64,000 nucleotides of DNA from contig NZ_JYLK01000007.1 of assembly GCF_001439805.1 (NCBI RefSeq), positions 124,001 to 188,000 on the forward strand, in the 5' to 3' direction. This DNA comes from Pseudomonas trivialis (lineage in GTDB: Bacteria > Pseudomonadota > Gammaproteobacteria > Pseudomonadales > Pseudomonadaceae). Both the position numbers and the translations under genes were made by a program. Of this stretch, positions 46,408 to 53,582 are shown one piece after another (the stretch's first letter is position 1; the number at the start of each line of letters is the position of its first letter). The notes under the pieces were generated by a model. The model saw nothing but the letters and a program-made list of their open reading frames with translations, searched no databases and had not been told where the DNA came from.

Positions 46408-47259
46408 TTATTTAGCGGTCCACTCAGCAACGCGCTCAGGGTGCTTGGCGACCCAGTCCTTGGCCGCGGCATCAGGCTTGGCGCCTTCCTGGATCGCGAG
46501 CATGACTTCGCCGATTTCATCCTTGGAGGCCCACTGGAATTTTTTCAGGAAGGCCGCGACTTCCGGCGCTTTCTTCTCCAGGCCCTTGCTGCCGATGCTG
46601 TTGACGGTTTCAGCAGCACCATAAATCCCTTTTGGATCTTCCAGGAAGCGCAGTTTCCATTTGGCGAACATCCAGTGTGGTACCCAACCGGTGACCGCAA
46701 TGGACTCCTGCTTGTCTTCGGCACGGGTCAGTTCGGCGATCATCGCAGCACCGGAGCTGGCCTGCAGTTTGTAATCGAGGCCGTACTGCTTGATCGCTTC
46801 GTCGGTCTTGAGCATCACGCCTGAACCGGCGTCGATGCCGACGATTTTGTTCTTGAAGGTGGTGTCGGTCTTGAGATCTTCGATGGACTTGGCTTTGACA
46901 TACTCCGGCACGATCAGGCCGATCTTCGCGTCCTTGAAGTTGGGGCCGTAGTCGACCACCTTGTCCTTGTTCTTGGTCCAGTATTCACCGTGGGTCACCG
47001 GCAGCCAGGCGGAGAGCATGGCGTCGAGCTTGCCGGTGGCAACGCCCTGCCACATGATCCCGGTGGCGACCGCTTGCAGTTTTACGTCGTAGCCGAGCTT
47101 CTGCTTGATCACCTCTGCCGCCACATGGGTGGTGGCAACACTGTCGGACCACCCGTCCACGTAGCCGATGCTCAGGGTCTTGCTGTCGGCACTGGCCAGT
47201 GTGGAGCCCATCGCAACTACCAGAGTGGCAGCTGCGCCCAAGAGTCGTCGCATCTTCAT
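46408..47259 (-). CDS. glycine betaine/choline-type ABC substrate-binding protein (orphan)
   Basis: This 283-residue OpuAC-type binding protein has a signal peptide (MRRLLGAAATLVVAMGSTL, cut near LASA/DSK), family motif YVDGWSDSVATTH at the first ligand loop, and aromatic residues typical of the quaternary-amine cage (AWLPVTHGEYW, TGWVPHWMF). It has no permease or ATPase gene beside it, as for several Pseudomonas quaternary-ammonium binding proteins that share one ABC core (CbcXWV). Start ATG 47259 has GGGGAA upstream; a second ATG lies two codons later. The ligand is probably betaine, choline or carnitine. Confidence 0.9.
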   Translation of the reverse strand: MKMRRLLGAAATLVVAMGSTLASADSKTLSIGYVDGWSDSVATTHVAAEVIKQKLGYDVKLQAVATGIMWQGVATGKLDAMLSAWLPVTHGEYWTKNKDKVVDYGPNFKDAKIGLIVPEYVKAKSIEDLKTDTTFKNKIVGIDAGSGVMLKTDEAIKQYGLDYKLQASSGAAMIAELTRAEDKQESIAVTGWVPHWMFAKWKLRFLEDPKGIYGAAETVNSIGSKGLEKKAPEVAAFLKKFQWASKDEIGEVMLAIQEGAKPDAAAKDWVAKHPERVAEWTAK

Positions 47260-47591
47260 AGTACTTCCCCGAAAGTGCTGCGCCCGGCGGATGCCGAGCG
47301 ACGTCAACCTGTTGTTATAGGGTGCACCGCGCCCCCATCACGCGCGTCGATCACGGTGGTACGCCATCAGTGGAGTGCTGACGCTTGGATCATCAACCTG
47401 AGCGGGCATTCGACCTGCTCTGTCAGCGACCTCGGGTAAGCAAGAAACGACATCACATAGCCAGTAAGACGCTTTGTAGGATTTAACGCCAATATCCCGC
47501 TCGAACTTTGCATGTCAAAAGTATGCAGCCCCACTGGGACGGGACAAATCCGGGTAAGATGCGCGCCTTTGCTCCCCCAGAAAAGCCGACC

Positions 47592-49145
47592 ATGCCCGCC
47601 ACTGCCCGCTTCCCTGCCCTGCCCTATTGCCTTGCCTTGCTCCTCGGCCTGCTGGCCCTCGTTGGTTACTGGTACGGCCTGGGCCGTTCCGTGGTGCTGC
47701 CGGACGTCGCCAGCGCCAGCCACAAGTTGCAATGCGCGTCCTACACGCCGTTCGACAAGGACCAGTCGCCTTATGACCAGCCGTTCACCCTGCGCCCCGA
47801 GCGCATGGACGCCGACCTGGCCCTGCTGGCCACGCGCTTTGAGTGCATCCGCACTTATTCGATGTACGGTCTTGAGGCCATACCGGCGCTGGCACGCAAG
47901 CACGGGCTGAAGCTGATGATTGGCGCCTGGGTCAGCAGTGACCCGATCGCCACCCAAAAAGAAGTCGAGTTGCTGATCGCCGCCGCCAACGCCAACCCCG
48001 ACGTAGTGACGTCAGTGATCGTCGGCAACGAAGCGCTGCTGCGCAAGGAAGTCACCGCCACGCAACTGGTGAAGCTGATCCACACCGTCAAAAGCCAGAT
48101 CAAACAGCCAGTGACCTACGCCGACGTGTGGGAATTCTGGCTGCAGCACCCGGAAATCGCTCCGGCGGTGGACTTCCTGACCATTCACCTGCTGCCGTAC
48201 TGGGAAGATGACCCCTCCGGCATCGACCAGGCCCTCAAGCATGTGGGCGACGTGCGCCAGACCTTCGGCCTCAGGTTCCCTGACAAGGACATACTGATCG
48301 GCGAAACCGGCTGGCCCAGCCAGGGCCGCCAGCGCGAGACGGCCGTGCCAAGTCGGGTCAACCAGGCGAAGTTCATGCGCGGCTTCGTCGCCATGGCCGA
48401 AGCCAATGGCTGGCACTACAACCTGATCGAAGCCTTTGACCAGCCGTGGAAACGTCTCAATGAAGGTGCCGTGGGCGGCTATTGGGGGCTGTTCGATGCC
48501 GATCGCCAGGAAAAGGGCATCCTCGCCGGACCGGTGAGCAATGTGCCGTACTGGCGAGTGTGGCTGGGCGTCGGGGGAGCCATTCTACTGGCTGCGCTGG
48601 TGCTGGGCGGCCGCGTACGCAGCACACGCAACGCGCTTGCGCTGCCGCTGCTGGGCGCCGTCGCCGCATGCTCCATCGGCACCTGGGCCGAGCTGACCCG
48701 CGTCACGGCACGCTCCCCGGATGAATGGGCCTGGGCCGCCGTGCTGGTGATGTTGAACCTGTCGGTACTCGCTCACGCGGCGCTCGCCCTGAGTGCCCGT
48801 GAGGGTTGGCGCGAGCGGGCGTTCGCCTGGATGGAGCGGCGGGCGGGCTGGCTGGTGGCGATGGCCGGGTTCGCCGGCGCGGTGATGATGCTCGCCATGG
48901 TGTTCGACCCGCGCTATCGCAGCTTTCCCAGCGCGGCACTGGTGCTGCCGGCGTTGGTGTACCTGGTGCGCCCGGTGGGCGGGCCGCGTCGGGAGATGGT
49001 GCTGCTGGCCCTGATCATCGGTGCCGGCATTGCGCCGCAATTGTACCGTGAGGGTTTGCTGAACCAGCAGGCTTGGGGTTGGGCGGTGGTCAGCCTGCTG
49101 ATGGTTGTGGCGTTGTGGCGTTGCCTGAGGGTGCGCAAGGTCTGA
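47592..49145 (+). CDS. GH17-domain membrane protein (beta-glucan enzyme)
   Basis: This 517-residue protein has an N-terminal membrane anchor (about 8-30), a periplasmic GH17 beta-1,3-glucanase/transglycosylase-like domain (about 45-335) with the acid/base Glu147 in IVGNEALL and nucleophile Glu238 in IGETGWPSQG, and seven or so C-terminal helices. The same GH17 unit forms part of NdvB-type cyclic glucan synthases, but here no GT2 glycosyltransferase domain is attached. It is often annotated as beta-(1-6) glucan synthase, but its real activity is unproven. It is divergent from the binding-protein gene; the 332-bp gap 47260-47591 shows no other feature. Confidence 0.85.
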   Translation: MPATARFPALPYCLALLLGLLALVGYWYGLGRSVVLPDVASASHKLQCASYTPFDKDQSPYDQPFTLRPERMDADLALLATRFECIRTYSMYGLEAIPALARKHGLKLMIGAWVSSDPIATQKEVELLIAAANANPDVVTSVIVGNEALLRKEVTATQLVKLIHTVKSQIKQPVTYADVWEFWLQHPEIAPAVDFLTIHLLPYWEDDPSGIDQALKHVGDVRQTFGLRFPDKDILIGETGWPSQGRQRETAVPSRVNQAKFMRGFVAMAEANGWHYNLIEAFDQPWKRLNEGAVGGYWGLFDADRQEKGILAGPVSNVPYWRVWLGVGGAILLAALVLGGRVRSTRNALALPLLGAVAACSIGTWAELTRVTARSPDEWAWAAVLVMLNLSVLAHAALALSAREGWRERAFAWMERRAGWLVAMAGFAGAVMMLAMVFDPRYRSFPSAALVLPALVYLVRPVGGPRREMVLLALIIGAGIAPQLYREGLLNQQAWGWAVVSLLMVVALWRCLRVRKV

Positions 49146-49147
49146 AA

Positions 49148-49176
49148 CCGCTATCGCAGGCAAGCCCGCGATGAGG
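49148..49176. repeat. REP-like half element
   Basis: GCTATCGCAGGCAAGCCCGC followed by GATGAGG matches the third REP family of the window (compare 59393-59470). It lies in the 35-bp gap between the GH17 gene and a small convergent gene. Confidence 0.6.
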
Positions 49177-49180
49177 CCTG

Positions 49181-49549
49181 TCAGATACCACGCGGCGCTC
49201 TGACCAACCGCAACCCCGCAATCACCAGCGCAAACACTGCAAAACTGGCGTTGTACAACACCAGCGCGGGCACCCCGAAGAGCAAGGCCAACAGCGCCAA
49301 CCCCAGCCCCGCGCGTCCCGGCACGAAGAACGCCAGTACCGCCGGCACCAATGTCAGCCAGCCCAGCACCTGGAAGTGAATCATCAACCCCAGGTTCGAA
49401 CGCACCTGGCATTCCCAGCGGCTGGCGTCGTCGGCGCAGAGCCCGACCCACTGCGCATCTTCCACAAAACCATAGCGTGCGCCATAACTGGCAGCCAGCC
49501 ATAACGGCAGGGCAATCAGCAGCAAAATCAAGGGGAAGCGGCGGGACAT
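49181..49549 (-). CDS. small membrane protein, unknown function
   Basis: This 122-residue protein has an N-terminal helix (about 6-22) and two C-terminal helices (about 55-80 and 85-113). Two cysteines (LCADDASRWEC) lie in the loop predicted to be periplasmic and may form a disulphide. GGAGTG precedes the ATG at 49549. I do not recognise the family. It converges with the GH17 gene and is divergent from the hydrolase-mlaA operon. Confidence 0.75.
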   Translation of the reverse strand: MSRRFPLILLLIALPLWLAASYGARYGFVEDAQWVGLCADDASRWECQVRSNLGLMIHFQVLGWLTLVPAVLAFFVPGRAGLGLALLALLFGVPALVLYNASFAVFALVIAGLRLVRAPRGI

Positions 49550-49786
49550 GGGGCACTCCGATAGGCGAAAACGGCGATCAGCTTAATGCCCCGCCGGCCG
49601 ATGGCAAGGGACATACACACAATTAGTGTTCATCAATGCGCGGCAAAGTGTATCTTCTGCCTGCTATAGCCCAATTCTGATGTAATTCTCCGACATTTTA
49701 GTGCCGAGTGATGGCACTTCGGCGATTACGTGGTGGTCATAGCCTGCGAACTTCATTCAGCACCTTTTCCTCTTAGGGATCCAGTC

Positions 49787-51085
49787 ATGCTCCGTTCCTT
49801 GCGCTGCGCTGCCTTGCTGGGCAGCCTATTTTTGAGTGCGTCAGCACTGGCGGTCGATATCGACCAGGCCAGCTATGGCTACCCTTTGACCAACCCGTTC
49901 GAAGCGACCATCGCCACCACCCCGCCCGACCTTCGGCCCACCTTGCCGAGCGACGACGAGATCAACCAGTCCGACTACACCCTGAACATGCGTCCCGAGC
50001 GCGAATTCAGCCTGCCGGACAACTTCTGGGCGGTGAAGAAACTTACCTATCGCATCGCCAAGCAGGATCGCGCCGCGCCGCTGATCTTCCTCATCGCCGG
50101 CACCGGCGCGCGGTTCGACAGCAGCATCAACGAATACCTGAAAAAACTGTACTACCAGGCCGGCTACCACGTGGTGCAACTCTCGTCGCCCACCAGTTTC
50201 GACTTCATCAGCGCCGCCTCGCGCTTCGCGACCCCGGGTATCACCCAGGAAGACGCCGAAGACATGTACCGCGTGATGCAGGCCGTGCGTGCGCAGAATG
50301 CCTCGCTGCCGGTGACCGACTTCTACCTCACCGGCTACAGCCTGGGTGCGCTGGACGCGGCATTCGTCAGCAAGCTCGACGAGACCCGCCGCAGCTTCAA
50401 CTTCAAGAAAGTGCTGCTGCTCAACCCGCCGGTCAACCTCTACACCTCGATCACCAACCTCGACAAGCTGGTGCAGACGGAGGTCAAGGGCATCAACAAC
50501 ACCACCACTTTTTATGAACTGGTGTTGAACAAGCTGACCCGCTACTTCCAGCAAAAGGGCTACATCGACCTCAACGACGCCCTGCTCTACGACTTCCAGC
50601 AATCCAAACAGCACCTGACCAACGAACAGATGGCCATGCTGATCGGCACCTCGTTCCGCTTCTCGGCGGCTGATATTGCCTTTACCTCGGACCTGATCAA
50701 CCGCCGCGGCCTGATCATTCCGCCCAAGTATCCGATCACCGAAGGCACCAGCCTCACGCCATTCCTCAAGCGTGCGCTGCAATGCGACTTCGACTGCTAC
50801 CTCACCGAGCAAGTCATTCCGATGTGGCGTGCGCGCTCCGATGGCGGCAGCCTGCTGCAACTGGTCGATCAGGTGAGCCTGTACGCGCTGAAGGACTACC
50901 TGCACGCCAGCCCGAAAATCGCCGTCATGCACAACGCCGACGACGTGATCCTCGGCCCTGGCGACCTGGGTTTCCTGCGTAAAACCTTCGGCGATCGCTT
51001 GACCGTCTACCCGCTGGGCGGCCACTGCGGCAACCTTAATTACCGCGTCAACGCCGACGCCATGCTGGAGTTCTTCCGTGGCTAA
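49787..51085 (+). CDS. periplasmic alpha/beta hydrolase coupled to mlaA
   Basis: This 432-residue secreted protein has a signal peptide (LLGSLFLSASALA, cut before VDID) and an alpha/beta hydrolase domain. LIAGTGARFDS is an oxyanion-like strand-loop, the nucleophile elbow is LTGYSLGALDAAF, and the late Asp (HNADDVI) and His (GGHCGNLNYR) fit a catalytic triad. Relatives are sometimes annotated as serine/threonine protein kinase, for which there is no evidence. The stop overlaps the GTG start of mlaA by 8 nt, so the two are co-produced. A lipase or phospholipase role in outer-membrane lipid maintenance is my inference. AGGG precedes ATG 49787. Confidence 0.85.
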   Translation: MLRSLRCAALLGSLFLSASALAVDIDQASYGYPLTNPFEATIATTPPDLRPTLPSDDEINQSDYTLNMRPEREFSLPDNFWAVKKLTYRIAKQDRAAPLIFLIAGTGARFDSSINEYLKKLYYQAGYHVVQLSSPTSFDFISAASRFATPGITQEDAEDMYRVMQAVRAQNASLPVTDFYLTGYSLGALDAAFVSKLDETRRSFNFKKVLLLNPPVNLYTSITNLDKLVQTEVKGINNTTTFYELVLNKLTRYFQQKGYIDLNDALLYDFQQSKQHLTNEQMAMLIGTSFRFSAADIAFTSDLINRRGLIIPPKYPITEGTSLTPFLKRALQCDFDCYLTEQVIPMWRARSDGGSLLQLVDQVSLYALKDYLHASPKIAVMHNADDVILGPGDLGFLRKTFGDRLTVYPLGGHCGNLNYRVNADAMLEFFRG

Positions 51086-51866
51086 ATATCTTCTGCTGCT
51101 TGCCGCCCTGATGTGCGCAGGCGTGGCCAATGCCGACAACAGCAAGGCCCACGAGCCGGTCAAGGTTGACGCTGATGGCTTCAAGGAACCGCTGACCAAG
51201 CTCAAGTTCAACCCGGGCCTGGACCAGCGCGAGTTCGAGCGTTCGTCGCTCACCGCGCTCAACGTGTACGACCCGCTGGAATCGTGGAACCGCCGCGTGT
51301 ACCACTTCAACTACCGCTTCGACCAATGGGTGTTCCTGCCGGTGGTCGACGGTTATCGCTACGTCACGCCCAGTTTCCTGCGCACCGGCGTGAGCAACTT
51401 CTTCAACAACCTGGGCGATGTGCCCAACCTGCTCAACAGCCTGCTGCAGCTCAAGGGCCATCGCTCGCTGGAAACCACCGGGCGTCTGCTGGTCAACACC
51501 ACCATCGGCATCGCAGGCCTGTGGGACCCGGCCACCGCCATGGGCCTGCCGCGCCAGAGCGAAGACTTCGGCCAGACCCTGGGCTTCTACGGCGTACCCG
51601 GCGGCGCCTATGTGGTGCTGCCGATCTTCGGCCCCTCCAACCTGCGCGACACCGCAGGGCTCCTGGTGGACTACACCGCCGAAAACCAGATCAACTTCCT
51701 GAACGTGGCCGAAGTCAGCTCCAACCACCCGGAAATCTGGGCGTTGCGAGCAGTGGACCGGCGTTATCAGACCAGCTTCCGCTACGGTCAGATGAACTCG
51801 CCGTTCGAGTATGAGAAGGTGCGGTATATCTACACCGAATCGCGCAAGTTGCAGATTGCCGAGTAA
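51078..51866 (+). CDS. mlaA: MlaA (VacJ) outer-membrane lipid-asymmetry protein
   Basis: MlaA removes mislocalised phospholipids from the outer leaflet of the outer membrane and passes them to the MlaC-MlaFEDB route. The 262-residue protein has the family motifs YDPLESWNRRVYHFNYRFD, FFNNLGDVPNLLNSLLQLKG, and GLWDPATAMGLPRQSEDFGQ in its core. It starts with GTG at 51078 inside the preceding gene. The signal sequence LLLLAALMCAGVANA/D lacks a proper lipobox (the residues before Cys13 are LM), so it may be cut by signal peptidase I rather than lipidated, unlike E. coli MlaA. Confidence 0.93.
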   Translation: MAKYLLLLAALMCAGVANADNSKAHEPVKVDADGFKEPLTKLKFNPGLDQREFERSSLTALNVYDPLESWNRRVYHFNYRFDQWVFLPVVDGYRYVTPSFLRTGVSNFFNNLGDVPNLLNSLLQLKGHRSLETTGRLLVNTTIGIAGLWDPATAMGLPRQSEDFGQTLGFYGVPGGAYVVLPIFGPSNLRDTAGLLVDYTAENQINFLNVAEVSSNHPEIWALRAVDRRYQTSFRYGQMNSPFEYEKVRYIYTESRKLQIAE

Positions 51867-51877
51867 ACCGCGTCGAT

Positions 51878-51912
51878 AAAAAAAGGCCATTCAACCGAAT
51901 GGCCTTTTTTTT
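51878..51912 (+). terminator. intrinsic terminator of mlaA
   Basis: AAGGCCATTC pairs with GAATGGCCTT around a 4-nt loop and is followed by eight T, 12 bp past the mlaA stop. Confidence 0.95.
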
Positions 51913-52090
51913 GCCTTTAAACAGACAAAATCCAATTAAATATTTTCGCCGCGACCGCACCTTGAGCAGCCTTTCAAAGTGAACGCGATGCAGACTCAGG
52001 CGCCACCCTTAGCGGGCACATTGTTGAGGCTCGCGGATGGCCGGTGCTACCATGTGCAACCGCCTGTCCTGGCAAGGAAATCTCTGGTTT

Positions 52091-52696
52091 ATGAGCACCA
52101 TTCGCGAGCGCAATAAAGAAAAGATCCTGCGGGCGGCGAGCGAGGAGTTTGCCGACAAGGGCTTCGCCGCAACCAAAACCAGCGACATCGCCGCCAAGGC
52201 CGGGCTGCCCAAGCCCAACGTCTACTACTACTTCAAATCCAAGGACAACCTCTACCGCGAGGTGCTCGAGAGCATCATCGAGCCGATATTGGCCGCCTCC
52301 ACGCCGTTCAATCCCCAAGGCGACCCCAAGGAGGTATTGAGCAACTACATCCGCTCGAAAATCCGCATCTCCCGCGACCTGCCCTTCGCCTCCAAAGTGT
52401 TCGCCAGCGAAATCATGCACGGCGCGCCGCACCTGAGCGGGGAGCAAGTCGAACAACTGAATGCCCAGGCCAGGCACAATATCGACTGCATCCAGAGCTG
52501 GGTGGATCGCGGGTTGATCGCAGCAATCGATCCCCATCACCTGATGTTCAGCATCTGGGCGGCCACCCAGACCTATGCCGATTTCGACTGGCAGATTTCA
52601 GCCGTGACCGGCAAGGCCAGGCTGGATGAGGCCGACTATGAGGCGGCGGCGCAGACGATTATCCGGTTGGTGTTGAAGGGATGTGAGCCGGACTGA
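52091..52696 (+). CDS. TetR/AcrR-family regulator (RutR-like)
   Basis: This 201-residue regulator has an N-terminal HTH (about 9-55: ILRAASEEFADKGFAATKTS then AAKAGLPKPNVYYYFKSKDNL) and a C-terminal ligand domain similar to RutR/YcdC. ATG 52091 (MSTIRERNKEK) is chosen; a longer in-frame start at 52037 would add 18 unconserved residues. It precedes the HbpS/gcl region, a position like PA1504 upstream of the P. aeruginosa gcl cluster (recalled), so gcl-hyi-glxR are plausible targets. RutR binds uracil in E. coli; the effector here is unknown. Confidence 0.88.
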   Translation: MSTIRERNKEKILRAASEEFADKGFAATKTSDIAAKAGLPKPNVYYYFKSKDNLYREVLESIIEPILAASTPFNPQGDPKEVLSNYIRSKIRISRDLPFASKVFASEIMHGAPHLSGEQVEQLNAQARHNIDCIQSWVDRGLIAAIDPHHLMFSIWAATQTYADFDWQISAVTGKARLDEADYEAAAQTIIRLVLKGCEPD

Positions 52697-52708
52697 TAGA
52701 TCCGGGTG

Positions 52709-52732
52709 AGGCCATCGCGGGCAAGCCCGCTC
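52709..52732. repeat. REP-like arm, left of element A
   Basis: GAGGCCATCGCGGGCAAGCC followed by CGCT is the mirror of GGCTGGCTTGCCCGCGATGG at 53006-53030. The two arms lie either side of the 234-bp element A, as though A had inserted into the loop of an older REPIN. Confidence 0.65.
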
Positions 52733-52965
52733 TTATCAAACACAAAATAACTTATTGATTTTAAACCTTAAGTTCCAGGCAGCCACATTCCTGTGGCGAG
52801 CGGGCTTGCCCCGCGTTGGGCTGCGCAGCAGCCCTAAAACCATGTTGTGCGTAGTGTCAGGTACACCGCGTTTTCTTTGATTGGGGACGCTTCGCGCCCC
52901 AACGCGGGGCAAGCCCGCTCGCCACAGAGGCCCCATTTTGCTGCGCGACAGCGCTACGTCGAAGA
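52733..52965 (+). repeat. 234-bp element, copy A (REP doublet with extended flanks)
   Basis: The element starts TTATCAAACACAAAATAAC and ends CGACAGCGCTACGTCGAAGA. At its centre 30-bp arms (52791-52820 and 52898-52927) are perfect inverted repeats that begin CTGTGGCGAGCGGGCTTGCC, separated by a 77-bp loop with GTGTCAGGTACACCGCG. A second copy lies in reverse orientation at 59158-59391 with about a dozen differences by eye. The homology extends about 58 bp left and 38 bp right of the REP arms, so it is larger than a normal REPIN. No ORF is present; 52697-53045 contains only such repeats. Confidence 0.85.
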
Positions 52966-53005
52966 GGTAGTGGGGACTCCCACGGGATTACACCGTCCAA
53001 TATGG

Positions 53006-53030
53006 AGGCTGGCTTGCCCGCGATGGGGCC
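53006..53030. repeat. REP-like arm, right of element A
   Basis: GGCTGGCTTGCCCGCGATGG followed by GGCC mirrors the arm at 52709-52732. It lies 16 bp before the end of the HbpS-like gene. Confidence 0.65.
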
Positions 53031-53045
53031 CTGAAGATAATCCAG

Positions 53046-53333
53046 TCAATCTGGCACCCCCGCATCCGCCAGCAACCCCAGCCCCTCAATCGCCGTAATC
53101 GCGCACCGCTCATCAATATCCGAGGTATCCCCGCTGATCCCGATCGCCCCCCAGGCCTTGCCGGTGGCGATCTGCGGGCGCAGCAGGCTGGCGCCGTCTT
53201 CACGTTGAAGGGTGATCAGATGGCCGCCGCTGTCGAGTACCGCGATGGTCAGCGGTGCGGCGGACATCGCACGGCCGGCGGCGATGGCGTGGCAGGTCAA
53301 TTGAGTAGCGAGTTTCAAGCTTAACGCGCTCAT
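53046..53333 (-). CDS. GlcG/HbpS-family protein with internal in-frame deletion
   Basis: The 95-residue product matches the N- and C-terminal parts of the GlcG/HbpS heme-binding family (normally about 135-140 residues): MSALSLKLATQLTCHAIAAG and AVLDSGGHLITLQREDGASL are followed by IATGKAWGA, which then runs directly into IGISGDTSDIDE, a motif that normally comes about 40 residues later. The join lies near 53142-53160. The frame is intact and the start has AAGGACGG, so it is still translatable but probably non-functional. It is divergent from gcl, where HbpS-like genes are a common neighbour. Confidence 0.8.
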   Translation of the reverse strand: MSALSLKLATQLTCHAIAAGRAMSAAPLTIAVLDSGGHLITLQREDGASLLRPQIATGKAWGAIGISGDTSDIDERCAITAIEGLGLLADAGVPD

Positions 53334-53419
53334 GGTGCCGTCCTTTTTCTTGTTATCAGGATGCGCTCAAGGCCTGTTTGATCAAGACGTTAATAAAAAT
53401 AGAATACATTTACAATTAT

Positions 53420-53433
53420 TTTTGTATACAAAA
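53420..53433. promoter_or_regulatory. palindrome TTTTGTATACAAAA upstream of gcl
   Basis: This is a perfect 14-bp palindrome in the AT-rich 249-bp divergent region between the HbpS-like gene and gcl. The core TTGTATACAA is of the form bound by FadR/FCD-type GntR regulators. No GntR gene is in the window; the nearest regulator is the TetR gene at 52091. Confidence 0.5.
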
Positions 53434-53548
53434 CCATCAACAAAGCCTCTAAAAACAGCACATAAACCGTCGAAAGACGTAAAAGCCTGCTCATAAAATG
53501 CATTGACCTGCACAGTCCGGCGTGAATAAACTCCGACCAAACGCAACG

Positions 53549-53556
53549 TGTATACA
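53549..53556. promoter_or_regulatory. second TGTATACA palindrome near the gcl start
   Basis: TGTATACA, the core of the palindrome at 53420, recurs 26 bp before the gcl ATG. A possible promoter (TTGACC 53503-53508, 16-nt spacer, AATAAA 53525-53530) lies just upstream, so a protein bound here would block it. Confidence 0.45.
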
Positions 53557-53582
53557 ATTATAAAAATACGAGGCGACAAAAA

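Noticed and set aside
46408..47259. Complete betaine ABC transporter around the binding protein
   Set aside because: No permease or ATPase gene lies on either side; the neighbours are DUF485/actP and a GH17 protein.
49787..51085. Serine/threonine protein kinase annotation for the gene before mlaA
   Set aside because: No kinase motifs are visible; the GYSLG elbow and signal peptide show an alpha/beta hydrolase.
52791..52927. Possible CRISPR or satellite array from the repeated AAGCCCGC motifs
   Set aside because: The repeats are inverted rather than direct, there is no regular spacing and no cas gene; they are REP arms.
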